A stretch of 64,000 nucleotides of DNA. Origin: Hygrophila difformis. Its lineage: Eukaryota; Streptophyta; Magnoliopsida; Lamiales; Acanthaceae. Under the pieces are notes generated by a model. That model saw nothing but the letters and a program-made list of their open reading frames with translations. It was not told where the DNA came from and did no database searches. Of the stretch, positions 1 to 11,555 are shown in pieces. Location: NCBI GenBank assembly GCA_030278955.1, contig JAOANR010000006.1, positions 50,806,915 to 50,870,914 of the forward strand. Direction: 5' to 3'. Position 1 is the stretch's first letter. Each line of letters begins with the position of its first letter. A program made the translations under genes and the position numbers.

Positions 1-1605
1 TAATAGGTTGCCTTCTTTGTAAGATTGCACTACATTCCCCTGTCAATGTCACTTTCTCTTCATCATCAACACTCCTCTTTTTTGATAGAATTTATTACTT
101 AGCATACACGGGCATCTGTGCAATGGCATCAGAAAAAGGAATATCAATTCTTAAATTCTTAAAGACTTCTAAGAATTTAGCATAATCTTTATCTTCCTTA
201 GCTTTTTTAAGACGCTGTGGATATGGAATAGGTGGCTGGTATGGCTTGACTAGGACAGTAGACTTTCCATTATCCTTACTCTGTTCAACTCTGAGTTTCT
301 CACTTTCCTTAGGCTCATCAGTGTTTTTATGCTGACTTTCTTCCTCTGTATCCTCACTTTGATCATCTACAGCATCAGCTAAAACCTCTGGATCATCTAA
401 GGTAGGGTAAGGATTAGGCAGTTCCTTTTTATTCCTTAAAGTGATTGCTTTACATTGCTCTTTTGGATTAGGATCAGGCATACTTGGTAGTGTTCATTGC
501 TATCTATTTGATGTATCTCTAGCAATTTGACCAACTTGAACTTCTAAATTTCTCATTGAGGCTTGCATTTGCTGAATTGTTTGTTGTTGAGACACGATTG
601 TGTTCATTAACTCTTTTAAATTGACCTCATCACTTCCTTGGTTTTGTTGCAGCTGTTGTTGAGGTTGAAAGTTTCTAGACTGTTGGTTAGGGTAAAAAGG
701 TTGATTTTGATTTCTGTTCTGATTAAAGTTTTGGTTCTGATTCTGGTTTTGAAAATTTTGATTTTGATTTGGGTAATTCTGATTTTGGTTTTGTGGGTAA
801 GGTTGACGGTTGTTTTGTGGGTAGGTGTTTTGTTGAAATTGAGAATTTTGGTTTGGATAGAAGTTTTGGTTTTGAGGACGGTTTTGGTTGTAGTTTTGCT
901 GCCTATTTCCCATGTAGTTCACATCTTCCATTTGCTCCTCAGTCCCCTCACACTGCATAGTCTCTTGAAGTCCTTGATCGAGCAGGTGACAGGCTGATGA
1001 CTCGTGAGGTCCATGACAAATACCGCATCTCACAACTTTAGCTTGACCTTTCTTAAGCGTAGAAACCTCCCTCATCAAAGCATCTAACTTAGAATCTATA
1101 GCAACTGCCTTTTCTACCTCATAGATTCCTCCTTTTGTTTTGTTTCTAGCATTTTTCTTACCAGGAAATTTTTCATGTTAGAAATCTTTTTCTCTATGAT
1201 TTCCTTAGCTCTAGAAGGTCCTATAGATAGAAAAGAATCTCCAGCTGCTGCATCCAACAAATTCCTCCAATGATCAATCAGTCCATTGTAAAAGAAATGC
1301 ATCTGCTGCCAATGTTCAAAGCCATGATTCGGACATCTTGCCAATAAGGTGTTGTATCTATCCCATGCTTCAAGTAAATTTTCGCCCTCATCTTGCACAA
1401 ATTCTTTGATTTTTTCTTGTAATTCTAAAACTTTGGATGGTGGGAAGAATTGTTCTAAGAAAGCTTCTAACATTTTATCCCAAGTAGTAACATCCCTTAA
1501 TTGAAGTGAATTATACCAAGTTTTAGCTTTATCTCTGAGTGAAAACGAGAACAATCTCAACTTAATTTCATCACTGGTAACACCATTTATTTTCACTTGG
1601 TAACA
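1..1605 (-). pseudogene. Athila-like (Ty3/gypsy) gag and gag-pro linker, broken and truncated
   Basis: Read on the minus strand, about 1605-1116 gives the core of a plant retrotransposon gag domain (RLFSFSLRDKAKTWYNSL, later FFPPSKVLELQEKI and ARCPNHGFEHWQQMHFFYNG). A zinc-knuckle-like CGICHGPHESSAC (C-x2-C-x3-H-x4-C) follows near 1020, then a tract very rich in Asn and Gln, then QCKAITLR near 450 and a segment ending MPVYAK near 97. This order matches the Athila-type gag at 41592-43751. The copy is dead: stops lie at about 1114 and 500, the frame changes between 1114 and 1078, and near 97 the homologous reading moves to another frame and continues past the window edge. The N-terminal half is missing; homology stops at about 1605 beside a poly-A run. 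Seen: motifs and breaks. Known: Athila gag architecture. Confidence 0.85.
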
Positions 1606-1619
1606 AAACATTAAAAAAA

Positions 1620-2240
1620 AAAAACATGGTAACAGCAAACACTTGATTTTGGAAACATTTTATTTGCATTTATGGTATACAAGTACATACATGTTTGGTA
1701 ATAAGTTCCATAAAGTGTGGTAATTTAGCTATTATTTTTGGGTAGAAATTAGGGAAATGGGACTGTCCTTTAGGGTTTGAGAGCGTGCAAAAGAAATATC
1801 AATTTAATGTGGTAACGAATTAAAAGAAGCGTGGTAAATGAATAGAGCTAAACGTGGTGAGTAAATAAGAAAACGTGTGGTAATTGGCGATTGATAAGTG
1901 TTGTAACTTTTATAGACAACTCTGTGTAAAATTCAACCCCCATTTCAGTTCAAAAAAATATTGGTTACCACACCTATTAATTACAGGTACCACAGTCCTC
2001 ATCAATTTACCACATTGTTAAGAATGATTTTACCACACTTTATTGTTGATGATTACCACGTTTGTACACAATCGGTTACCATTTGTTTATATTAACCCAA
2101 TCCAAACAAAATTTATGGTAATCAACTCTCTACAAGTGTGGTATCCAATAATCTGAAGAAGTGGCAACAACTTATTTCATATTATTGTAACCAATACATG
2201 AGGAACGTGGTAACTTGAAACTTCAAAATGTGGTAACCAT
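1620..2240. repeat. Cluster of GTGGTAA / TTACCAC heptamers
   Basis: About a dozen copies of GTGGTA or its complement TACCAC lie in roughly 520 bp. The plus form (GTGGTAA) dominates from 1719 to 1880, the complementary form (TTACCAC) from 1962 to 2055, and the plus form again from 2137 to 2235. Spacing is irregular, so this is not a simple tandem repeat. There is no coding potential. The same heptamer recurs at 11.69-11.76 kb and 15.4-15.9 kb. Function unknown. Confidence 0.7.
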
Positions 2241-2480
2241 TGGGACGGTCGCGGGACGGTCAACGGTCCTTGTGGACCTTCCCAATATTTTTGTCCATTA
2301 AAGGGAATTCCAGACGGTCTTGGGACGGTCCTGGTGGACCTTCCCAATGGTTTGTCTATTACAGAGAATTCCGGACGGTCTTGGGACGGTTCTGGAGGAC
2401 CGTCCCAATTGTTTTGTCCATTCCAGAGTGTTCCGAACAGTCGTGGAAGACCGTCCCAAATGGTTTTTTCCATTCTAGAG
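2240..2480. repeat. Tandem repeat, about 61-bp unit, GGGACGGTC-rich
   Basis: Three to four degenerate units begin near 2278, 2340, 2401 and 2452. Each carries TTCCCAAT or GTCCCAA, a GTCCATT-like segment, GAATTCC or GTTCC, and GACGGTCTTGGGACGG or a variant. The last units are shorter and more diverged. Overlapping frames on both strands give similar low-complexity peptides, as expected of a tandem repeat, and are not genes. Confidence 0.75.
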
Positions 2481-3610
2481 ATTTACGGATGGTCGTTTAA
2501 CAAGCACAATGCACATCTAACATGAAATCTCATTTTTGACATCTAACATCTAACAAGCACAATGCACAAAGCACAATGCACATCTAACATGAAATTTTAT
2601 AAACGATTACGATTCACAAACATTTCACTCTGTATCAAATAATTCAGTTTTCAATGTTGAGGATCTATCTCCTAAGAATAACTTTCTCATTGCTCACTTT
2701 CGTGAATACCCAAATCTAGTGGCTTCAATTGCTTTTCTTTGCCCATCCGACCACCTCATTTCCATATCATTCACAACATTCCTAAGGTATTTAGTCGAGC
2801 ACGGGCTTGGAACTGTTGTCCTTTGTTGCCCCTATCATTCACAACACCTCATTTCCATATCATTCACACTTTGCTTACACAATTATATTACTAATATTTA
2901 AAAAAAAATCAAAATTTTGATAAGGCTTTACTATCCAACCAATATATGCAACAAAAAAACCAAAATTCTTCAACAGTTAACAATGTCCAACAATAACACA
3001 AAAATTCCAAAATGTCCAACACCAACCATCGGTCACCACCCCCTTCTCCACAAATCCAGAAATTTCATTAAATTAGTTTTAAAAGAGCATGCAATCTACC
3101 AATAGTTTCCCAATAATATGAATTTAAGTTTAAATTAAACAAAACACAAAACCACCAATTTATACACCAAACCCGCCCTTCACCCACTTCAAACTTTGAG
3201 AAAAATCCTAACTCAAACCAACAAGAACACAATCAAAGCCACATTTTAAATCTAATCAACAAAGCCACATTAATCTTGGACAATGCCAAGCATCTATACA
3301 TCCAAAACCAACCTCCAAGTCTTGTAACTCAAGATTGTCTTAAAATAAAAAAATAAAAAAACCAATCCATTTGGGCATTTAATCGAACATTTTGCTTGCG
3401 CATTCAAATTTCTAACATTTCATCAACAATTATCCCACAAATTCACCCATTTCAACATACAAATCAAGCCTCACATTATCAAACACTTCAACACAAATTA
3501 AACCCATACAATTTCCCTATCAAATTCACAAACTCACACATTGCACAACAACATATTGCAAAATAAAAAAGAAAAAAAAAAGTGAGAGGCCGAATACCTT
3601 CGGTCATCAT
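2481..3610. other. Non-coding AT-rich spacer with small duplications
   Basis: No convincing gene. AACAAGCACAATGCACA followed by TCTAACATGAAAT occurs at about 2498 and again, partly tripled, near 2550-2595. CACCTCATTTCCATATCATT occurs at about 2753 and 2845. On the minus strand around 2790-2700 a short reading (MRWSDGQRKAIEATRFGYSRK-like) resembles fragments of captured plant genes carried by transposons, but it is too short to identify. The rest is C/A-rich sequence without structure I recognise. Confidence 0.5.
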
Positions 3611-3712
3611 CTAGGGTTCCTCCTCCACTTTGGTCCTCTTCTTCGGTCTCTTCCTCTCTGCCGGAACCTTCTCCTTCTCCAACAACTTGGAATCATTCGA
3701 GTGGGTTTCCAT
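3611..3712 (-). other. Possible first-exon remnant: 33-codon Lys-rich reading frame
   Basis: On the minus strand an ATG at 3712 opens a 33-codon frame ending with a stop at 3613-3611. The product is Lys/Arg/Glu-rich with a basic run (ERKRPKKRTK). A GT that could act as a splice donor follows at about 3600. The CACTA insertion lies 45 bp upstream of the ATG, and CT-rich DNA with a 31-bp tandem duplication lies across the insertion (11562-11625). This could be the 5' end of a host gene hit by the transposon or a chance frame. No family recognised. Confidence 0.25.
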
Positions 3713-3759
3713 GGCTCTCTTCTATTTCCACGCTATTTTCGGGGCTACGGGGAGATGGT

Positions 3760-3962
3760 CACTACAAGAAATTACGGGAATACCGACCGCATTTCCCGAC
3801 CGACATAATGCGGTCGGTATTCCCGACCGCATCACCGACCCCAATGAGTCGGTCGGTAAAAAGTATCCGTTGTTGCCTCCCGCATTTACCGCCGACCAGA
3901 TTCCCGACCGCATGCATGCGGTCGGGAATGCCGACCGAAACGCCGACCGCGTTTTCGGTCGG
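3760..3962. repeat. CACTA left TIR and subterminal repeat array
   Basis: The 12-bp TIR is followed by about ten GACCG/CGGTC motifs in both orientations up to the inverted GGTCGGTAAG near 3962, several forming foldbacks. In En/Spm such subterminal repeats bind the TNPA-type protein. The right end (11210-11535) uses the same motif. Confidence 0.9.
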
Positions 3963-3975
3963 TAAGCTAGGGCAA

Positions 3976-5386
3976 TATAATTGCCCAAATTCTCACATTA
4001 CGCAGACAGCAAAATACCTTCCTCCTCCCTTTCCTTTTACAGCGCGGGCGAATTACCACCTCCCCTCCCGCCGACCCCCTGTCGCGACCACGCCTCCGCC
4101 GACCGCCGCCGCCGACAGCACCCCCTCCGACCAAGCGCCGCCGACCACCCGCACTCGAGGACCCTTTCGTGCGAAGTTTTGGGAGCTGTTTTGGGTGGAT
4201 TCCGGCCTCCCCCAGCAACACCTCCGCCGTTCGCCGCCGTCCACCATCGCCACGCCGTCGAGCCGCTGTGAGAGCGCATTCCGAGCCGCCACCCCCCCCC
4301 CCCCCGAAACAGCTTCGAGCGACGAGTCTTGCAAGTTCTACCGATTCACACACGAACAAGGTATTCGATTGATCAAATTTCTCCCGTAACCTATTCGATT
4401 GTTGTCCTATTTAGTGTAATACAATGTGCATTCGATTAGTGTTCTTGAAATTTTTGGTGAAATTCCAGTAGATGCAGCTGCTGTCCTGTTTTTTTTTTTT
4501 TTCTTTTTTTTGGTTGGTTATTGCAATCTCCTCTTTGCACTCCTATGTTTTTATAATTGGTGCCTTAATTGTAATTTGACAATATTGAAGTGTAGATTTT
4601 GGTTTGATGCTTTGTTTGTGAAATTAGAGAATACGGTAGATTTATGTTTAGTGGTATTCGGGCATCAATTTTATGAGTCTTGATTGTATGGGCACGTATT
4701 TGAATTCATATTGTCATCGGGTAGATGAATTTCGTATATTATTTGTGCAACTTGGACTTTGTATGAGAAAGTTTAATTATTGCGAAGATTATACGTTGTT
4801 ATTGTTGGAATTTGTGACTTCTTTGATATGGGGTAGTCATTGTAGATATATGATTTGTTATTGTTGCAAGTTTAGATGAATTCAATGTATGTTTTGTAGA
4901 TTTTAAATTTTGCTAAACAATATGGATCGATTGGATGTTGTAATGTTGTTTATTCATTTATGGCAATTACTAATTTCGAATATTTCATCACAAGACACAT
5001 TTAGGAAGTACTTGGGAAAGCATTATCCAACTAAACGGCCGATTTGCTGATATCTCTTACAGAGGAAGGTAATATAATTTGATTCGTGTTCATTACAAAT
5101 ACTTTCATGAGTTTGTTTACTTTAAATCCCATTATTTTTATTTTTTTCATTTATTATTATTTAATTTGTGGACTTTGATTTTTAAAAGAATATTACGTCC
5201 AATGGGATTAGCTGTTGTTTTAACCTCTCTATTTCTAACTGCAATTCTTACAACCCATGTCATAAGTTGTTATAAAACATTATATAAGATTTGGTATGGT
5301 AGTAGGATAATTTTAAAATTTAGGGACTATTCATTGATGAAGTCGTGAAATATATAATTTAGGGACATATTATAATATTCGTAGGA
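3976..5386 (+). promoter_or_regulatory. CACTA 5' leader: GC-rich untranslated exon and leader intron(s)
   Basis: From about 4040 to 4340 the DNA is strongly GC-rich (CCGCCG, CCCCTCC, a run of C near 4294), unlike the AT-rich sequence on either side. It ends in a plausible donor, CAAG|GTATTC at about 4361. The next kilobase is AT-rich and intron-like. ACAG near 5059-5062 and GAAG|GTAATA at about 5068 may border a small untranslated exon, and a TTCGTAG acceptor ends at 5384, two bases before the transposase ATG. En/Spm elements are known to have a GC-rich untranslated first exon that is a methylation-controlled region; this is the inferred equivalent. Open frames here on both strands are by-products of base composition. 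Confidence 0.5.
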
Positions 5387-8300
5387 ATGGATCGAAGTTG
5401 GATGTACCGCTCTTGTCGTGAACTTGGGGAACTCACTAATGAATTTAAGAATGGAGTTGAATTATTTATAAGGATGTCTCATCAGAACCCAGATGCGGAT
5501 AGAGCCCAAGGAAGATTAAGGTGTCCGTGTAATAAATGTAGGAACAGATTTTATCAAGTAGATGATGACATTAGGTATCATTTAAAGCGTTATGGATTTG
5601 TCTCCAACTACGAGAGGTGGACGTGTCATGGTGAGCCACATCAATTTAGTCGCTACTACGAGGGTGATGTGGGCACAGCATCATCGTCGGCACATGAAAG
5701 TGACTACATACAAATGTTGTGCGATGGAACGGGATTTGGTATCCCCGACACAGTAGCACATGAGGACGAAGATGTCCCGATGCCTCCAGAGGAGCCTAAC
5801 GCACAGGAGAAATTGTTTTTCCGTATGTTGGAGGCGGCAGACAAGGATTTGTGGCCTGGCTGCAAGAAGATGACCCTTCTGTCCACAATTGCGAGGTTGT
5901 TGAATATTAAAGCCGAACACAACTTATCGGAGAGGTGCTTCGATACTTTGTGCCAACTAATTATTGACACACTCCCCGAGGATAATACTATGGTCAAAAA
6001 TTTTTACGAGGCTAAGAAATTACTAGAGGGATTGGGGTTGCCTGTTCAAAAAATTGATTGTTGTGGCAAAGGATGTATGTTATTCTGGCACGATGATGCG
6101 GACTTAGATAGATGTAAGTTTTGTGACGAGCCTCGGTATAGAGAGTCAAACTCGAATTCACGGATTCCCCGGAAATACATGTTCTATTTTCCACTTAAAA
6201 ACAGATTGAAGAGATTGTATGCATCGGAGGCGACCGCGAAGCATATGAAGTGGCATGTAGGACATCATCATGGGTCGTCAGGGGAGATGTGCCACCCTTG
6301 TGACTCGAAGGCATGGAAGCACTTTGATTCAGTACATCCCGAATTTGGTACGGAGGGTCGGAACGTTAGATTGGGTTTATGTACGGATGGCTTTCAACCG
6401 TTTGGTCAATCGGGCTCTCAATACTCATGCTGGCCCGTTATATTAACACCATACAATCTCCCTCCTGATATGTGTATGAAGGATGAATATATGTTCTTAA
6501 CGTGCATAATACCTGGGAAATCAAGCCCAAAGCAGAGGATTGATGTTTATTTACAACCCCTAATCGACGAGCTTTTGGAGTTATGGGATGTTGGGATAAC
6601 AACATACGACACATCTTCTAAACAAAACTTTCAGATGAAGGCGGCCTTGTTGTGGACGATTGGAGATTTTCCGGCGTATGCTATGTTGTCGGGTTGGAGC
6701 ACTTATGGGAAAACTGCATGCCCGGTCTGTATGGAAGACACAGAATCTATACGGCTTAAGGAGGGTGGGAAACAGTCATGGTTTGATGCGCACAGGAGGT
6801 TCCTCCCCGCTAACCATCCTTTTAGAGTTGATAAGTCCAAATTCAAAAAAGATCGGGAGGAGCATCGAATGCCCCCAAGGCATAGGGTTGGCGAAGAAGT
6901 CTTGGAGGATATAGAAATGCATGGCCTACGGCGTGTAACCGAATTAGGGGGAGAAGAAGAGAATAGAACATTAAGCAAGACATGTGGATGGAAAAAGAGG
7001 AGTATATTCTGGGATCTACCTTATTGGAAGACGAATTTGGTTCGACACAACTTGGATGTCATGCACATTGAGAAGAATGTGTTTGAAAATGTGTTCAATA
7101 CTGTCATGGATGTGCAGGGGAAGTCTAAGGACAATTCGAAGGCACGTGAGGACATTGTAGCCTTGTGTAACAGACCCGAACTGCATAGGGACCCCCGCAC
7201 AGGGAAATATCCAAAGGCAGTGTATACAATGGACAAGGATTCTAGAGATGTGTTTCTGAAATGGGTCGCGGGTTTAAAATTTCCGGATGGTTGTGTATCC
7301 AACCTAGGTAGATGCGTAGACATGAATAAACATCGAATGTTTGGGATGAAAAGTCATGACTGTCACATTTTCTTACAACGTCTTCTACCAATTGGATGGC
7401 GGGATCTACTTCCTAAGAGTGTGTGGGAACCTATCACAGAATTGAGCAACGTTTTTCGGGCCTTAACTGCGAAGACGCTGAAGATTTCGGATATAGATAG
7501 GCTTGCCATAGAGATTCCAGTAGTTCTGTGTAAATTGGAGACAATCTTCCCACCGTCTTTCTTTGATTGTATGGAACATCTACCCGTCCACCTACCTTAC
7601 GAAGCAAGCCTTGCCGGTCCCGTTCAGTTCCGATGGATGTACCCGTATGAAAGGTATATTTTACGGGTTTTTACTACTTCAATCTATTAAGTGTTGTATA
7701 TGAATTGTTTATTAATGAAAATTGATTTCCTGTTTTATATTCTAGATATCTCAATCGACTAAAGCGAACCGTGCGGAATAAGGCACATGTTGAAGGTAGC
7801 ATATGCAATGCATATATGGTTCGTGAGGCTTCAATTTTCTGCTCTCATTACTTTGAGAAGCATGTATTCACTCGCGAGAGGAATGTGCCAAGGAATGATG
7901 ATGGAGGCGCATTTCACTACGACGAACGGCTCCCAAGTGTATTTAAATATGTTGGGCGTGCACAGGGAAAATCAAAGAAGAGGCGATTATCCGAACAAGA
8001 GTTGAAGGCGGTACACAATTATCTACTCATGAATTGCAAAGAGATTGACCCTTATCTCGTGTAAGTACTTTAAAGTTTTTTAATAATTATCGAATTTTAT
8101 CTACGTTGTCAACTGTTGTCTCGTATGATAAGCATGCCCTCATCTTAAAAATAGGAAATATGAAGAGCTCCTGCACGAGGAACGACCGAGGATAAGCGAG
8201 GCTGATATTCAAACTGCTATGGCGGACGAATTTCCGATATGGTTGGAGGCATATATGATTAAATTTCCCCCTGAAAATTCATGTTTGAGTCACATAGCAC

Positions 8301-8968
8301 AGGGGCCACTTCCAATTTGTACTTCATATTCAATGTACTTCATCAATGGAATGAAATTTCACACAGAAACACACGGCAAGCATAGATCGACTTACAACAG
8401 CGGTGTTTCCATATCGAGCACATCTGGTGATTATCACGGTATAATCGAAGAGATAATTGTAATAGAGTACCCGGCACTGCCTATCAAGCAAATTACCTTC
8501 TTCAAGTGTAGATGGTTTGACCCGCGTGAGGGAATTGGAACCCGTACCCATGCGAACTACAAGATTGTCGAGATTAACAAGGCAAAGTCTCTTCCTATAT
8601 ATGATCCTTTTATATTTGCCTCCCAAGCCGAACAGGTGTGTTATGCTTCGTTCCCATCCACGAGGCCAAGTGCTGTTAGGAATGAATGGTTGGCGGTATG
8701 TAAAGTAAAACCTAGGGGTGTAGTAACAGTGAGACCTGGAGATGAACCTGAAGCGTTTCAAGTCGATGCTCCGGAACATCTTGGAATCGAAACCACGAGT
8801 TTCACGTCTGAAAGGGAGCGACTAACAGATACTGTCGTCCAATACGTAGACCTTCAGCCGGATGACGGTGCAGACTCTGAATCCTCGGTTGACACTGATT
8901 CTAATGTAGATGACACTGATCCCGAAGATCCCTCACAGGAGACTTCGGACGAGGACTTCATAATCTGA
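5387..8968 (+). CDS. TNP2-type CACTA transposase (TnpD-like), 3 exons, 1,131 aa
   Basis: Predicted CDS: 5387-7653, 7746-8060 and 8155-8968, each junction GT-AG and in phase (3,396 nt including stop). The N-terminus MDRSWMYRSCRELGELTNEF followed by RCPCNKCRN is the plant transposase-associated domain (about residues 1-75). The TNP2 transposase core follows (about 170-480; for example ATAKHMKWH near 280). Exon 2 continues exon 1 as YPYERYLNRLKRTVRNKA, the start of the DUF4218 region common to these proteins. Exon 3 holds the DUF4216 region (about 960-1040) and an acidic Asp/Ser-rich tail. The start is the first ATG after a strong acceptor and matches the family N-terminus. Length fits full-size TNP2 proteins. 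It should cut and join the element's ends in the nucleus. Confidence 0.9.
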
Positions 8969-9075
8969 AATGTGATTAACTATTTGTATTCAATTAATAA
9001 TGTTCTGCACTTGTATGGTTTGTTTTCACTGTGTATCGTAGTTATCCTAATAATATTTGCCATAATGTATTTCAG

Positions 9076-10869
9076 ATGTCTGACGGAGGGGGTGGATCGT
9101 CTTCTAACACGCCGCAGCGGCCCCTTACGAAAGCCGAGGAAGCGGCAAGGATACGGAGGGCGAGGGAGGCATTTCGGCGACGGATGGCAGGTATACGTAA
9201 AAATACTAATGTATTTATGTTGAGCCTTGTATCACAAAGTATACGAATCTAATCAACTGTGTATTCCGATATTCTTGCACATTGTATTTCAGTTGCCCAG
9301 GCGGATGCGGAGGAGCAGCAAGGCGTACCTGATTCAGATACGGCCGTTCCAGAGACACCACCCCCACTCCCATCCCCACACACTCCAGGTAAATTTATTC
9401 TTCAAATTCTGATTCTATAGCGTTGTAATAATACTATTCTTTGCATTTGTTTGTATATCAGGTTCAGTGGGCTCTGCTCAGTCGGCTCCTCCCGTTGCAA
9501 ATTACGGAAATGACAGGGTGCTCCTTGAGCCAAAAGTGAGCGATGGGATGTAAGTTGACCGTATAACATTAAGTTGTATTAAATATATTCTCCAATGCTT
9601 TAATCTAATTTATTCACTTCTAATTCATTTTTTTCTTGCATTGCCCGACAGTATTGATTTTCCAAACTCCGTCGTTAGGAAGATTACCGACATATATCCC
9701 AGACGTGCCGATTTAAATGGGATTAGCTGGGGTAAGGTTTCAAAAGAAACGAAGGAGTTCTATTGGGGAGAATTCCAGGTATGATGTATTCTATACTATA
9801 ATAATGTGTATTATTCAAAGTAAATATACTCATATTTCCATTACCTGCAGAAAGTTGCACGCTGGGCTCCAGAACATGCCCTTGCTGTCAGGAAAGAATG
9901 GGAGAAGAAAAATATTGCGCGGTACGATTTAGATTCTAGTTATAACTAGTGTGTTATTGTGTAATACTCGTCTATGTTATTTGACTTTAATTGCAAATTA
10001 CAGATACAAGGATTACACTTTGGACATACGAAGTAAGAAAAAGCCGATGCCCGGGGATGCGGTTGTGGCGGAGAATTGGACTCGAATATGGGCTTCCCAA
10101 GCGTTTAAGGAAAAACAGAAGAGGGGAAAGGTTAATAGGCGACGTGGTCAGGAGGATGCACCAGCCCTCCCCACACATACTGCAGGATCGAAGACATTTC
10201 GAGCCACTTACGATGATTTGGTATGCTTTCCCGTGCCAACTAATTATGATTAAATGGTATTTAATGACATATTCTCAAGGCTTCAATTTTTTTATATTGT
10301 TTAGTCGGCCCAGAAGGAAACACCTGTCCACTTGCATGAGCTCCATGAGCACACGCATACAAGAAAACACCAAAAGGACAATTGGGTTCGAGAGAGGTCA
10401 CAAGATATTCATGTACGTATTCTAAATACAGTGTTCCATTTGTCGTTTGCTGTAATAATAAGTTAAGTTTTGTATTAATTATTTTCCAAAACATGAAGAG
10501 TTTAATGCTGTTACTCAGACTTTAAGCCAGGACCCGGAGATTGGTGGGACCTTTGATCCGGATCGCGTCTTCTTAGACATTGCAGGTGGCCATGACAGGC
10601 GCAAGGCGATATATGGCATGGGCTCTATGGCCAGGACGATTCGGCCATTGGATGATGTTCATTCCACCCCTCCACCACCTACTTCACAGTACGTGACGCA
10701 GGCCCAGTTGGATGCCCAGTTTGCGGCGTACAAGGCGACACTGGATCAGCTTTCTCAGACACAGCTCACCATGGCGGAGCAGATGGAGAGATGGCTGGGT
10801 GTTCGGGGTCCTCGATCCCCCGACCGCGGGGATGATGGTCATGGAGGAGGTGATGCAGCTGTTCATTGA
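9076..10869 (+). CDS. Second En/Spm protein (plant transposase, Ptta/En/Spm family; TnpA-like role), 8 exons, 396 aa
   Basis: Exons 9076-9190, 9293-9388, 9462-9549, 9652-9778, 9851-9921, 10004-10220, 10305-10412 and 10501-10869 join at GT-AG sites into one frame (1,191 nt including stop). The first ATG directly follows a TTTCAG acceptor, so the message probably shares upstream exons with the transposase, as in En/Spm. Features in order: a Ser/Gly start and basic helix (AEEAARIRRAREAFRRRMA), a Pro-rich linker, then the conserved region (WGKVSKETKEFYWGEF, KVARWAPEHALAVRKEWEKK, WTRIWASQAFKEKQKRGKV), then QDPEIGGTFDPDRVFLDI and a Gln-rich C-terminal helix. In the family this partner protein binds subterminal repeats and regulates transposition. 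Short exons hide it from simple frame scans. Confidence 0.85.
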
Positions 10870-11209
10870 CTCTTGTAGTAGTTATGTTCATGTGACTTGT
10901 TCTTTTCTTTGGATATTGCATTAGAGTTGTGAATTTGATCGTATTTAACTTGCACTTGTTGGTAGAACTTGCACTTGTTTCTAGAACTTGTCATTGGATA
11001 TTGTGAATGTTGTGTTTGTAGAACCGTTGTTGATTGTTAGTGTGGTTTGAACGTTTGGTATGAATTTGGTAGTTTGATGCACTGTTCGTGTTGATGGTTT
11101 GAATGTGTATTGATGGATATGATGTAATTTGTTGTGTTAGATTTGGTGTTGTTAGAGCAGCAGGGATGGCTGTAAAACACAGCCATTCTGAAGCTGCTAT
11201 TACAGAAAT
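10870..11209 (+). other. CACTA 3' untranslated region
   Basis: GT-rich non-coding sequence between the second gene's stop and the right subterminal repeats. A short duplication (AACTTGCACTTGTT-type, around 10950-10985) and a small foldback (GGCTGT...ACAGCC, 11168-11185) are visible. There is no coding potential. Confidence 0.6.
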
Positions 11210-11555
11210 TACCGACCGCAGGAAGCGGTCGGCGATTGGTCCCCATAAACCGCCGACCGAAATGCCGACCGCATATGCGGTCGGCAATCCCAGGACCAGC
11301 AGGTCCTCCGGGTGAAAATTCCGACCAGGAAAACGGTCGGCACGCGGTCGGTAACATTTCCGACCGACTCCGCGGTCGGGAAATCGGTCGGTAAGTTCGC
11401 CGACCCCACCCAGATGGTCGCCCTTCGATTCCATACCAAGAAATTACCGACCGCCTTCTGCGGTTGGTAATTCGGTCGGCAACCCCGAAACCGACCCGCC
11501 CCCTGGGGTTGCCGACCGCAAAATTCGGTCGGTAACTCCGCATTTTCTTGTAGTG
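11210..11555. repeat. CACTA right subterminal repeats and TIR
   Basis: At least fifteen GACCG/CGGTC motifs occur between 11213 and 11535, many as inverted pairs around short spacers, followed by the inverted TIR at 11544-11555. Apparent minus-strand frames through this stretch are translations of the repeats. Confidence 0.9.

Larger units (their letters stand above)
3760..11555 (+). mobile_element. Complete CACTA (En/Spm) DNA transposon, 7,796 bp
   Basis: The left end reads CACTACAAGAAA (3760-3771). The right end is its exact inverted complement, TTTCTTGTAGTG (11544-11555). Three-base target duplications GGT lie directly outside (3757-3759 and 11556-11558). Both subterminal regions carry many direct and inverted copies of ACCGACCG/CGGTCGGT, the expected transposase-binding arrays of this superfamily. 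Inside, both on the plus strand, are a TNP2-type transposase gene (5387-8968) and a second En/Spm protein gene (9076-10869). All predicted exons join in frame at GT-AG sites without premature stops, so the copy looks recent and possibly autonomous. Confidence 0.96.

Noticed and set aside
638..997. Long plus-strand frame rich in Leu/Val/Ile
   Set aside because: It is the antisense shadow of the Asn/Gln-rich tract of the minus-strand gag.
3967..4389. Several overlapping frames, Pro-, Arg- or Gly-rich, on both strands
   Set aside because: All result from the GC-rich CACTA leader; codons show no family motif and a splice donor ends the block.
10991..11543. Minus-strand frames of 147-168 codons at the CACTA right end
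   Set aside because: They translate the ACCGACCG subterminal repeats (RSVGNxTD-type repeats).
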